Below are positions 16,948 to 25,471 of a stretch of DNA of 64,000 nucleotides, piece after piece. Both the position numbers and the translations under genes were made by a program. Source of the DNA: Paenibacillus gyeongsangnamensis (GTDB lineage: Bacteria; Bacillota; Bacilli; Paenibacillales; NBRC-103111); contig NZ_JAQAGZ010000021.1 in assembly GCF_027533625.1 (NCBI RefSeq), forward strand, positions 104,624 to 168,623, given 5' to 3'. A model generated the notes under the pieces. The model made no database searches. It was not told the origin of the DNA and saw only the letters and a list, made by a program, of their open reading frames with translations. Every line of letters begins with the position of its first letter. Positions within the stretch are counted from its first letter, which is position 1.

Positions 16948-17571
16948 TCATACTATAAAAAAGTTGTCATGCCCAGGTATTACGATATCGGCGATTTGGT
17001 CAATGTGATTAATGGATTCCACAGTAGCCACCGGGTCCACATTGTTGAAATACCCTTGCTTCGCCCGATAGAAGTCCTCCGTCATGACAGCATCCGATGC
17101 CAAGACGACTCTGCCTTGCGCCGATTGGAACAAAAGGCCGGTCAGCCCCAGGGTGTGACCGGGCAGATGGATGTACTTGATTCCGGGTGCCAGCTCTTCC
17201 TCAGCCGGTTTGACTCCGGACAGCTTGGGATCGTTCGGGTCCCTTAGATGGCGAAATTCCTCCTTGGCCATAAATACAGCTGCTTTCTCGAAGGCGTGAA
17301 TATCCACCACATGGTCGCCATGCGAGTGTGTCAGATAAACCACATCAATATCCGTGTGGGTTAATCCGCATCTCGCATCCAGGATACCCGCCATTTCCCG
17401 GGCAGGGAAAGAGGGATCCACGAGTATTCTCTTTCCGCCTGCAACGAGAAGCACCGTAGTGCAGTAGGCGCGTCGGTATGCCTTCCCCTCATCTTCGCCC
17501 CAGAATTTATTCCTGCTCAGGCACCCCATTGTAAGTAGTTTCCACTTCACAAGCTCCATATCATCAGCCAT
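16948..17571 (-). CDS. MBL-fold metallo-hydrolase
   Basis: The metal-binding motif THSHGDHVVDIH (HxHxDH) is followed by the His in HLPGHTLGLTG, the Asp in VLASDAVM and the His in IVIPGHDN, so a complete di-zinc set is present. At 207 residues it is a compact lactonase or thioesterase-like enzyme. Its start is close behind the reductase stop (start to stop distance 4 bases), suggesting translational coupling; AAAGGA lies within the end of the reductase gene. It probably opens a lactone or ester produced in the locus 2 pathway (inference). Confidence 0.88.
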   Translation of the reverse strand: MADDMELVKWKLLTMGCLSRNKFWGEDEGKAYRRAYCTTVLLVAGGKRILVDPSFPAREMAGILDARCGLTHTDIDVVYLTHSHGDHVVDIHAFEKAAVFMAKEEFRHLRDPNDPKLSGVKPAEEELAPGIKYIHLPGHTLGLTGLLFQSAQGRVVLASDAVMTEDFYRAKQGYFNNVDPVATVESINHIDQIADIVIPGHDNFFIV

Positions 17572-17574
17572 TGT

Positions 17575-18462
17575 TTATTGGATTCCTTTCCGTTCATCGT
17601 CCGTCTGATATATTCTCGCAGTCAACCGTGGAAGGTCAGCCATATCAAATACGGGAGTGAATGCTTCCAACAGTCGAGCATTACGATCCACTTCCTCCGG
17701 CCACCTCATGCCGATGTTCAGCACATGAACTCTGGAGTCCGCCAGCAAAAACTTCATACACAGCGCGTAGATGTCGGTAGAGGTCTGCAGTTGGGGCTCC
17801 AGGTATTCCAGAATACGTTGGAAAATCCCAGAGGTCATAGGTCTCATTACGGCTACCCCGATATTTTTCTCCGCTGTTTGTTTAAGTAAATGCGTCGCCG
17901 CTGTTTGATAGATGATGTTGTAGCAAGGCTGAACGACACTGAAATAACCGGTTTCGAGTAAGTCCAGGATCGAGAACGGCTCCTCTGTGGTAATGCCGAG
18001 CCACCTGACTTTGCCTTGACTCCTCAGGGATTCCAGCGCTTCCAGTAGCCCATCTTGGATAATGTGCTGCGTATCTTCCCGGTAGTAAATTCCTCCGTGA
18101 AACTGAATCACATCGACATAATCAGTTTTCAGCCGAATAAGGCTGTCTTCCACACTTTTGATGACAGATTCTTTATCCAAGCCCTTCCAGCCGACTTTGG
18201 TCGCCAGGTAGCAGCTGCCGCGTCTATCCTGCAGGGCGTCGCCGATGATGCTCTCACTATGGCCCTTGCCGTAGCTGGGTGCCGTATCTATATAGTTGAT
18301 CCCAGCATCCAACGCTGCATGTATCGTACGTATGGCCGTCGCACGGCCGTCCGCACTGTAGGGGTCCCATCCGTTAGCCTTATTCACGCCTGAGAACGGA
18401 TATCCCCCGAGCGCAATTCGACTTACGCGTAGCCCGGTTTTCCCGAATGTAGTGTATTTCAT
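17575..18462 (-). CDS. Aldo/keto reductase (locus 2 copy)
   Basis: A close paralogue of the reductase at 9658-10554. It keeps the AKR tetrad: Asp and Tyr in INYIDTAPSYG, Lys in LATKVGWKG, His in VIQFHGGIY. AGAGGTG precedes the ATG at 18462. It lies between the binding protein and the MBL hydrolase. Keeping the same reductase next to a LipO-type binding protein in both loci argues that the two loci process related compounds. Confidence 0.9.
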   Translation of the reverse strand: MKYTTFGKTGLRVSRIALGGYPFSGVNKANGWDPYSADGRATAIRTIHAALDAGINYIDTAPSYGKGHSESIIGDALQDRRGSCYLATKVGWKGLDKESVIKSVEDSLIRLKTDYVDVIQFHGGIYYREDTQHIIQDGLLEALESLRSQGKVRWLGITTEEPFSILDLLETGYFSVVQPCYNIIYQTAATHLLKQTAEKNIGVAVMRPMTSGIFQRILEYLEPQLQTSTDIYALCMKFLLADSRVHVLNIGMRWPEEVDRNARLLEAFTPVFDMADLPRLTARIYQTDDERKGIQ

Positions 18463-18474
18463 CGTCCACACCTC

Positions 18475-19989
18475 TTATTTGATCATATTTTTTCCTTCCT
18501 TGTTGTACCAGTCAGTCCAAAATTGAATGGCTTTATCCCCGCCTGCGGATCTCCAGCTCTTGACATAATCGTCCCACGTCGAATCAATGTCGGCACTGCC
18601 CAACACTGCCTTCACCTTATATTCATCCGTTATTTTAGTGAGGCTGAAGCTGGAGAGCTCCGGATAATAAGGCAATGCAGCCTGCAGCTTATCGATTTGG
18701 CCGCTTGTATTCGCTCGATCGAGCCGCTCAATGGACGCTTTAGGATACACCAGGCTCAAATACGATTTCACCTCATCATCGTATTGCCCCGGATTGACCA
18801 TTGAGAAGCCCCAGTGCAGGGAATGCTTCTGCTTAAGGATTTCCGGCTTTCCGTTTGTCATCTTATACTCGTCACCCTCAACCCCAAGATAGAGCCATTT
18901 CTTTCCTTCATCCGAGCATACCCAATCAAAAAATTTCATAAGCACCTCTACATTCTTGCTCGTTGCCGGAATTCCAATATAATGACGGTTAACGGAATTG
19001 TAGCTGAACTTGGAAGGCGACCCGTCCAGCTTGACCGGCGGATCGATCGAATCCCATACCTTGTCGATGGTGCCATCCTCATATCCTGGGATTTGATTGC
19101 CGTGCCAGAAGTTGGATGTGATCCCGTACTTTCCCGTCTTCATTTTGTCTATATAGATTTGCGTAGTGGTTGTTACAAATTCGGGATCGAGTAACTTGTC
19201 CTTGACCAATTTCCTCATAAACTTCAAATATTCTTTATATTCATTGGTAATTTCCGGGGGCGTTACTTTACCGTCTATGATTTTATAGACATTGGCGTCA
19301 TAAGCGGCGGCAAACATCTGTCCGACATAGTTCAGCCCGGAAATACTGAGGAACCCGAAGGTATCGTTTTTTCCGTTGCCGTCAGGGTCTTGCTCTGTAA
19401 ACGCCTTCGCGACCTGATAGAAGTCATCGACGGTTTTGGGCGTTTTCAGATTCAGCTTTTGCATCCACAGCTTATTGATGTAAACGGTCTGGTTGAGCGC
19501 ATCGAACCGCGAATAAGGAAAGGCGTAAATCTTACCGTTCTGGGTGACGGGAAGGAAAGCTTCCTTCTTCATGTATTTAGCTATGTTGGGATACTTTGCC
19601 GTATCGTTGATATAAGGGGCAAGGTCAGTTAATAAGCCTTGACTGGCGAATTTGAGAATCGTGTCCCTGCTGCTGGTCATGAAAGCATCCGGCGGACTTC
19701 CCGATGCCATCACTATGTTCAGTTTATCATTGTAGATAGCGGAGCTGGGAGAGTCCATCTCCACCTTAACGCCGGTTTTTTTCTGCAAAAAATCAACATA
19801 CTTGTTGTTAAGCAAGGTTCCTTCCGTCAAATCCACGTTAAAATCAAACATGTACTTTACGGTGACCGGTTTGTCTGGTGTTGCCACAGCTTGCGGCGGC
19901 TTTCCCTCCGAACTGCATCCTGTTAATGCAATCATGATGGCAGAAGTGCCAAACAGTGAAAAATGGAATCGTTTAGCATATTTCCCCAT
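18475..19989 (-). CDS. LipO-type extracellular solute-binding lipoprotein (locus 2)
   Basis: From the ATG at 19989 (AAGGAGGGG upstream) the protein starts MGKYAKRFHFSLFG with a signal peptide ending in the lipobox LTGC, and continues as a ~500-residue large solute-binding protein. Subgroup motifs DPDGNGKNDTFGF and PYSRFDALNQTVYINKLW are present. The 18 extra N-terminal codons of the longest frame have no ribosome binding site. It should deliver substrate to the LplB/YtcP-like permeases at 22400-24237. Confidence 0.9.
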   Translation of the reverse strand: MGKYAKRFHFSLFGTSAIMIALTGCSSEGKPPQAVATPDKPVTVKYMFDFNVDLTEGTLLNNKYVDFLQKKTGVKVEMDSPSSAIYNDKLNIVMASGSPPDAFMTSSRDTILKFASQGLLTDLAPYINDTAKYPNIAKYMKKEAFLPVTQNGKIYAFPYSRFDALNQTVYINKLWMQKLNLKTPKTVDDFYQVAKAFTEQDPDGNGKNDTFGFLSISGLNYVGQMFAAAYDANVYKIIDGKVTPPEITNEYKEYLKFMRKLVKDKLLDPEFVTTTTQIYIDKMKTGKYGITSNFWHGNQIPGYEDGTIDKVWDSIDPPVKLDGSPSKFSYNSVNRHYIGIPATSKNVEVLMKFFDWVCSDEGKKWLYLGVEGDEYKMTNGKPEILKQKHSLHWGFSMVNPGQYDDEVKSYLSLVYPKASIERLDRANTSGQIDKLQAALPYYPELSSFSLTKITDEYKVKAVLGSADIDSTWDDYVKSWRSAGGDKAIQFWTDWYNKEGKNMIK

Positions 19990-20091
19990 AACGTGACCCC
20001 TCCTTATTGTCTGGGCAAATGCCCTACTCCGAATGATAGGCAAACCGGCTGCAAAGATAAATGTCTATTAATTTAAATTACTGCTTTAATT

Positions 20092-22356
20092 TTAGTTGTT
20101 TGTTGTACATATTTTTTGTACATCGCTTTTGACAGAAATAACGCTGGTCGTTCTTTTTATTTGATGCATACTGCGGAAAACGGCGGGTGTTACATCATGA
20201 TTTTTTTTAAAATTGCGTATATAGGAATGCACCGTATCATAACCGCAAAGCCTGGCAATTTCCTGGATTGTCAGATCGGTTTCCTTTAGGAACGCCAAAG
20301 ACTTCTCCACACGCAAATCATTCACGAAGTCAATGAAATTAAAGCCTAGATTCTTTTTGATAAAGCTGCTCAGGTACGAAGGGTTCATATGAAATTCAGT
20401 GGCGAGGCTGCTTAAAGAAATGTTTTTATCAAAGTGGTTATGGATATATTGCAAAATCTGCTCCATGATAATGGTTTCCATGTTGTTTTCCATACTTTTC
20501 TTATAGTTGAACACTTGGTTGCACGCTTTCAGGATATAGGCCTTCTTTTCAGAAATCAGCTCATGACCATAAAGCACCATGAAGATATCTTCCTGAAACA
20601 CATCATTGACCGAGTAGCCTAGCTCTAAGATATACTTAACTATGCTGTACAAAATATTGGAATAGATCGCGTTCATCGCGTCCGGTAAAAAAAAATGATT
20701 GTAGACACTATCTTCAAATATTTTGTTCAAGCTTTTTTCAATTTCCTTGCTATCCCCTTTGCGGATGCAATCGGCGATTCGATTGATTTCCCTAATCGGA
20801 TAGATGTATGAATCTTTAGCCAGGAGGGGCTGGAAATCACAGCATTCGATAATTGAATTATTTCCAAATATTACCCGGTATTCCAGACCTTTGACCGCCT
20901 GGGCATACAAGCTGGAAATGTCCTTGATGTCGTTGGAAATATCCGTCAGCACCGCACAGACGGAAAGATTGAAGTTCTCTTCGATTTCTTTTTGCACATA
21001 ACCGATAGTTTTCTTTAATTCGCCAATGACCTTCTCCTGCTTCTTGCCTGGTGAGATCGTTAATAATACGGCGATCTTATCGAGATCCGTCTTCACCACA
21101 AAAGGGATATTATCCAGCATCAGCATATATTTAATCGCTTTCAAAATTGATCGGCCGATTGTTTGGCGATCTTCATTCTGCGTGTTTTGCAAATATGTAT
21201 AATAATCATTGATATGAAAGACGATAATGAGATAATCCTTATCAATCAGCTCGATCGTAAACTCCCGTGTCTTATGGATGATTTCCTCCCTGGACGAAAC
21301 CTTGCCCGTTAGAACATGAGAAATCAAAGATTCCCGCAAATCATCAATATTATCCATTAAATTCTGGTTATACCGGACCAACGGCTTGGCATATGCGCGC
21401 TTAAAATACGGAAAAGTGACAATAGACAAAATAAGCAGCGCCGCGGAGACGAGCGCTACATACAGAATCGTGTTATGGTCATACTGGATTTCACCTAGTA
21501 TCTCGTTATAAGGCACGATATAGGCCATTTTGGCGCCGCGGTTGATTCCATTGGAGACGGTATAGAAATATTTCTTATTCTCCCATTTGATAAAACCCGT
21601 GTTCAGGATTTCGTTCTGGATCAATTCATCTTTAAGAATCACTTCCTTGCAGTTTTCGAAAACCTTCAAGATTTTTTCATTTCTGTAAGTAAGCACCTCA
21701 TGGTTGGCATTGAAAAAGACAAGCCCGCCCGAGTTGTATTTCATCTCGGACAGTAGCTTCTTTTCATTGACATTAACGACCAGCACACCTCCATCCGTTC
21801 CGCTGGCAGGTATGGTTGTAATATAGGGAACGATCGTGCTCGCTCCCGACTCCGTCTGCCTCTCAAATACCGATTGATAAAAGGCAGCTTTCTCTTCTTT
21901 TTTTTGCAAATACTCCCTCAAAATCGCTTTTTTCGGAAATTGCTCCAGATCGGAGATCATAAAGTTGGACGAAAATATTTTATTGGTGTTCTTATTGTAT
22001 AAGTACATCGAAGAAATTTCTTCGTCCGAATCAATAATACTGATAAACCGTCTCTGGATTTTATACAGTGTGTAATAATCTGTATTGTTATCGCCGTTTT
22101 GTAACCATTCATTCGTATCATAATCCATCGCAAACTGATAGCCGATCGATACGACTTTTTGTACCATGGTATCGACGTTACGGCTCATTGTTTTATAATC
22201 CGAGATATGATTGGCAATCTTCTCATCGATTGACACATAATGATTTTTAATTACGTACAAGATAGCGGCGCCATATAACAAGAGAATAACGCTGACGTAC
22301 AGCAAACTAAGTCGCTTGCCTACATTGTCTCCATTCCGTTTAGAAGAGAAAATCAT
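20092..22356 (-). CDS. Membrane-anchored AraC-family transcriptional regulator (locus 2)
   Basis: 754 residues. A transmembrane helix near residues 15-37 precedes a large extracellular sensor (about 40-285), a second helix lies near 293-312, and a C-terminal AraC HTH pair occupies about 640-735 (LATEFHMNPSYLSSFIKKNLGFNF and IARLCGYDTVHSYIRNFKKNHDVTPAVFR). It has the same architecture as the locus 1 regulator but diverged sequence. It lies inside the operon between permeases and binding protein, with GGGGGG 6 bases before the ATG and a cre-like site just upstream. Confidence 0.9.
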   Translation of the reverse strand: MIFSSKRNGDNVGKRLSLLYVSVILLLYGAAILYVIKNHYVSIDEKIANHISDYKTMSRNVDTMVQKVVSIGYQFAMDYDTNEWLQNGDNNTDYYTLYKIQRRFISIIDSDEEISSMYLYNKNTNKIFSSNFMISDLEQFPKKAILREYLQKKEEKAAFYQSVFERQTESGASTIVPYITTIPASGTDGGVLVVNVNEKKLLSEMKYNSGGLVFFNANHEVLTYRNEKILKVFENCKEVILKDELIQNEILNTGFIKWENKKYFYTVSNGINRGAKMAYIVPYNEILGEIQYDHNTILYVALVSAALLILSIVTFPYFKRAYAKPLVRYNQNLMDNIDDLRESLISHVLTGKVSSREEIIHKTREFTIELIDKDYLIIVFHINDYYTYLQNTQNEDRQTIGRSILKAIKYMLMLDNIPFVVKTDLDKIAVLLTISPGKKQEKVIGELKKTIGYVQKEIEENFNLSVCAVLTDISNDIKDISSLYAQAVKGLEYRVIFGNNSIIECCDFQPLLAKDSYIYPIREINRIADCIRKGDSKEIEKSLNKIFEDSVYNHFFLPDAMNAIYSNILYSIVKYILELGYSVNDVFQEDIFMVLYGHELISEKKAYILKACNQVFNYKKSMENNMETIIMEQILQYIHNHFDKNISLSSLATEFHMNPSYLSSFIKKNLGFNFIDFVNDLRVEKSLAFLKETDLTIQEIARLCGYDTVHSYIRNFKKNHDVTPAVFRSMHQIKRTTSVISVKSDVQKICTTNN

Positions 22357-22382
22357 TGGAATCCCCCCATTACAAACCCCAA

Positions 22383-22398
22383 TATAAGCGCTTACACA
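22383..22398 (-). promoter_or_regulatory. cre-like site upstream of locus 2 AraC gene
   Basis: On the minus strand TGTGTAAGCGCTTATA fits the CcpA cre core well (TGTAAGCGCTT). It overlaps the 43-base gap between permease stop and AraC start, matching the site at 14611-14626. Confidence 0.55.
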
Positions 22399-22399
22399 A

Positions 22400-23260
22400 T
22401 TAACCTTTAACGGCTCCTAACATAACGCCCTTCGTAAAATGCTTTTGAATGAGTGGATAGACCAGAATGATGGGCAAGCTTGATGTGAATATAGCAGCTG
22501 ATCGAAGGGTCAATGAGGAAACCCCTTTATTCACCGCTATCGCATCGCCATTAGCCATAATATTCTGCATCTGGACAACCATGTTTCTAAGAAAAATCTG
22601 CAGAACTTGAAGCGATGGTGAGTTAGTATAAATGACAGCATCTAGGAAGGAGTTCCAATGCCCGACCGCCGAAAATAAAGCAATTGTGGCAATCACCGGC
22701 ATCGACAAGGGAAAAATGATTCTTATCAGAATGTAAATATCATTCGCTCCGTCCATGCGTGCTGACTCTTCCAAACTTTCCGGCACGTTCTCAAAAAAAG
22801 ATCGCAGCAAAATAACATTCCAAGTGCTGATTGCTCCTGGTATGATTAAAGCCCAGATCGTATCGATCAAGCCTGTTGCTTTAACAATGAGATAAGTTGG
22901 GATGATTCCTCCGTTAAACATCATCGTAATGATGATAAACAGCATAAAAAATTTTCTTCCCGGCAAATACTTTTTTGAAAGCGAATAAGCGAACGCGCAT
23001 TGCAATATGAGGTTCACCAAAGTGCCCAAGATAGTTCGGGTCACCGTCATATATAAGGCGCCCAAGAATTTATCATTTAACAATAGCGTATTGTAAGCTT
23101 CCAAAGTGAACCCTCTGGGCAGAAGCATTAATTCCCCCTCGGAAATCAAATCGGGATTGCTGAGTGAAGCCACCAGTACATAGTAAAACGGAACAAACGT
23201 AATTAGGCCAAACAGGAGTAGTACCGTATAGATCAGTACGTTATATATATTGGTTTTCAT
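22400..23260 (-). CDS. Carbohydrate ABC transporter permease, LplC/YtcP-type
   Basis: An integral membrane protein (six segments) with EAA loop ESLEESARMDGANDIYILIRIIFPLSMP and ending IQKHFTKGVMLGAVKG, characteristic of LplC/YtcP proteins. I start at the ATG at 23260 with GAGAGG just upstream. It is the partner of the LplB-type gene that ends 18 bases upstream, within the locus 2 operon. Confidence 0.92.
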   Translation of the reverse strand: MKTNIYNVLIYTVLLLFGLITFVPFYYVLVASLSNPDLISEGELMLLPRGFTLEAYNTLLLNDKFLGALYMTVTRTILGTLVNLILQCAFAYSLSKKYLPGRKFFMLFIIITMMFNGGIIPTYLIVKATGLIDTIWALIIPGAISTWNVILLRSFFENVPESLEESARMDGANDIYILIRIIFPLSMPVIATIALFSAVGHWNSFLDAVIYTNSPSLQVLQIFLRNMVVQMQNIMANGDAIAVNKGVSSLTLRSAAIFTSSLPIILVYPLIQKHFTKGVMLGAVKG

Positions 23261-23277
23261 TTCGGTCTCTCCTCTCT

Positions 23278-24237
23278 TTACCACATCGACACGTCACTGT
23301 ATTTTTTGGCTATTTTGTTAACCCCGTAAATTAGGAGAAACCCGATAACCGCCTGGAATAAACCTAGCGCTGTAGTTAAACTAAACCGTAAATCTTGAAT
23401 ACCGACCCGATAGATGTAAGTGCTCAAGACATCGCTCACATCATAAACCGCCGGATTATACATAATGAAAATCTGCTCAAACCCTACATCCAGTAGATAG
23501 CCTACCTTCAAAATCAACATAATAATAATCACATTGCTAATCCCGGGAAGCGTGATATGAATCAACTTCTGCCAACGGTTAGCCCCGTCTACGGTTGCCG
23601 CTTCATATTGCTCCTGTTCCACACTGGCCAAAGCCGCCAAATAGATAATCGTTCCCCAGCCCGCTTCCTTCAGGATATTGGTCCCTACAAGAATGCTTCT
23701 GAAATATTGGGATTGAGTAAGAAAAAAAATGGGCTCACCCCCGAAGTATTTGATGATTTGATTAACAAATCCTTCGTTCGGACTGAGGAATTGAATGATG
23801 ATTCCCCCGAAAACCACCCAGGACAGAAAATGCGGAAAATAAATAACGGTTTGAATCGACCGTTTGAACAGCATATTTTTCAATTCGTTCAGGAGCAAGG
23901 CCAATATAATCGGAGCCGGAAATCCGTAAATTAGGTTATATATATTGATTAGCACCGTATTCCTGAGCACCGTATAGAACTCAGAAGAAGAAAATAAATA
24001 ATTAAAATATTTCATCCCTACCCAGGGACTGTTCCAAATGCCGAGTGCAAAGTTGTATTCCTTAAAAGCGATTAACAGGCCGAACATCGGTAAATATCGA
24101 TAAATAATATACCATATGATTCCAGGGACCATTAATGCATATAAAAACTTGTATTTAAGAATCGTCTTATACAACCTTGTCAATACGCTTATAGCTGCTT
24201 TATTGCCGGCCTTTCGTTCAACCTGGAAATACTCCAA
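23278..24237 (-). CDS. Carbohydrate ABC transporter permease, LplB-type
   Basis: A 319-residue permease. The N-terminal YKTILKYKFLYALMVPGI and RYLPMFGLLIAFKEYNFALG blocks and the EAA loop VEQEQYEAATVDGANRWQ mark the LplB/YteP group that works with LipO-type binding proteins. The start is TTG (GGAGG 8 bases upstream). It is the first gene of locus 2. Confidence 0.92.
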   Translation of the reverse strand: MEYFQVERKAGNKAAISVLTRLYKTILKYKFLYALMVPGIIWYIIYRYLPMFGLLIAFKEYNFALGIWNSPWVGMKYFNYLFSSSEFYTVLRNTVLINIYNLIYGFPAPIILALLLNELKNMLFKRSIQTVIYFPHFLSWVVFGGIIIQFLSPNEGFVNQIIKYFGGEPIFFLTQSQYFRSILVGTNILKEAGWGTIIYLAALASVEQEQYEAATVDGANRWQKLIHITLPGISNVIIIMLILKVGYLLDVGFEQIFIMYNPAVYDVSDVLSTYIYRVGIQDLRFSLTTALGLFQAVIGFLLIYGVNKIAKKYSDVSMW

Positions 24238-24239
24238 AT

Positions 24240-24430
24240 TCGCTCCCTCCTTGACTCAGTCAGCGGTAACTCCAACCGGATAAGTTAAATGTAAGGGGGG
24301 TAGGCATTTCATGTAAATGACGTTTTTTCTGTGAATGTTTATTTTTTTATATCCGCGACATTCAATTTTTATGAAATATTTTGGACATTGCTAACAGCTT
24401 TCTAATCAAAGAACATGGCCACCGCTCGCA
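24240..24430. other. Region upstream of locus 2
   Basis: About 190 non-coding bases, AT-rich (24330-24400), should hold the locus 2 promoter on the minus strand. I could not pick convincing -35 and -10 boxes. Confidence 0.3.
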
Positions 24431-24560
24431 CTACAGTGCCACTTGATTTAACGCATTATAGGGTACCAGAACGAAGAAATCGTATTGCCTGAGGGCAACT
24501 TGCCCGAGGTGCTCCAATTTGACCATTCTGAGCGCTGCTTTTGACTTTACCCTCGGCTGT
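24431..24560 (-). pseudogene. Aldo/keto reductase fragment
   Basis: A short frame (KAALRMVKLEHLG and VLVPYNALNQVAL) aligns with the internal part KAAIGMLKLEHLQ / VLAPYNAFNQGAL of the intact reductase at 26946-27743. One frameshift separates it from the preceding GKV. It is joined directly to an amidohydrolase fragment and ends in a premature stop at 24431. Confidence 0.6.
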
Positions 24561-24795
24561 CTATTGTTTGATCATCCCTGCTCCGTTGCTCCGGCGTTAG
24601 TTCCATCTGCAGCTGTAAGTGCGACTCTCTACATTGATCCATCAATTCGTTATAGGAGTATATCACCAGGAATTCGCTGCCCCGCATCACCCTCTCAATT
24701 CCGGCATGGTTCAATATGTAAGAGACCCAAGTAATAAAATCACGGTGAAGGTACATCGTTCTGCTTCCCGCGCCTCCGTGTCTTGAAAAATGACG
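24561..24795 (-). pseudogene. Amidohydrolase fragment, paralogue of the 2197-3186 gene
   Basis: The minus strand encodes FSRHGGAGSR, HRDFITWVSYIL, NHAGIERVMRGSEFLVIYS and QLQMELTPEQ. These align with FSRHGGLGSR, HHDFIPWIHYVL and HAGIERVMWGSEFPVIYS of the locus 1 amidohydrolase. Only about 75 residues survive. It is fused to an IS6 transposase fragment at one end and to the aldo/keto reductase fragment at the other. Confidence 0.7.
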
Positions 24796-25141
24796 TTAAT
24801 CAATTGTGTTGCCTTTCGAATCAACTGCCCTGTAAAGATACATCCATTTTGATTTGACTTTAATGTAAGTCTCGTCAACACGATAAGAATCATTTGTCGA
24901 TTTCAAATAGGGTCGAATTCGCTTGTCTATTTTCAGGACTAAACTGATGAACTGGGCGCATGATCGTCGTATGTGCAATATTCAATCCTCGTTCTTTCAT
25001 CATTTCCGCTAAGTCCCGATAACTTAAACTATATTTCAAATACCATCTAACAGTTAACAAGATAAGTTCTGCTTCGTAATGTTTCCATTTGAACAAGTTC
25101 AATGCCGGTTCCATTTTAATTTGCCACATCTCATTTTTCAA
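24796..25141 (-). mobile_element. IS6-family transposase, truncated and frameshifted
   Basis: The N-terminal part reads FKWKHYEAELILLTVRWYL, SYRDLAEMMKERGLNIAHTT, then after a frameshift near 24960 KIDKRIRPYLK, SYRVDETYIKVK and WMYLYRAVDSKGNTID. These are the helix-turn-helix and first DDE Asp region of IS6/IS240 transposases. The second half is missing; it ends at the junction with the amidohydrolase fragment. Confidence 0.85.
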
Positions 25142-25190
25142 TTCAGGCCAATAATAACACGGGAATTATTTTTGCACCACAACCGATATC
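25142..25190 (-). mobile_element. Outer end of the IS6-family remnant
   Basis: The sequence beside the transposase start ends in GGTTGTGGTGCAAAAATA (minus strand), resembling the end at 1-43 of the window. Downstream of it (towards 25190) begins sequence shared with 38597 onward. Confidence 0.55.
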
Positions 25191-25471
25191 GGTATATTGG
25201 CCTGGATCATTGCGGCAACATCCGAAGTCAGGGAGACAGCAACATAAAAAAGCGCTGACCTCTTGCATTCAGCGCTTTTTTATGTTGTGATACGAGGAGA
25301 GTAGAATTCCGCTTTTCAGCCGCGGACTGGAGGAATCCCCTGCACGTTCAGCCGGATTCGGTAAAATGAAGTGGAGGCGGTGATATACAGATCCCGGCCA
25401 TCCCCTCCCCACGCCAAATTGGCGGTGACTTCAGGCATTCGGATGACGCCAAGCTTCTCTCCCGACGGAGA
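25190..25471. repeat. Direct repeat copy 1: SMP-30 gene 3' end plus terminator
   Basis: About 280 bases are nearly identical to 38618-38892. The repeat covers the terminator hairpin and the last ~155 bases of the SMP-30-type gene. Small differences (a few substitutions, one or two indels) separate the copies. Confidence 0.85.
25241..25286. terminator. Bidirectional terminator
   Basis: AACATAAAAAAGCGCTGA and its exact reverse complement flank a 9-base loop. The U-tract lies within the stem arms on both strands. It terminates the SMP-30 gene on the minus strand. Confidence 0.85.
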
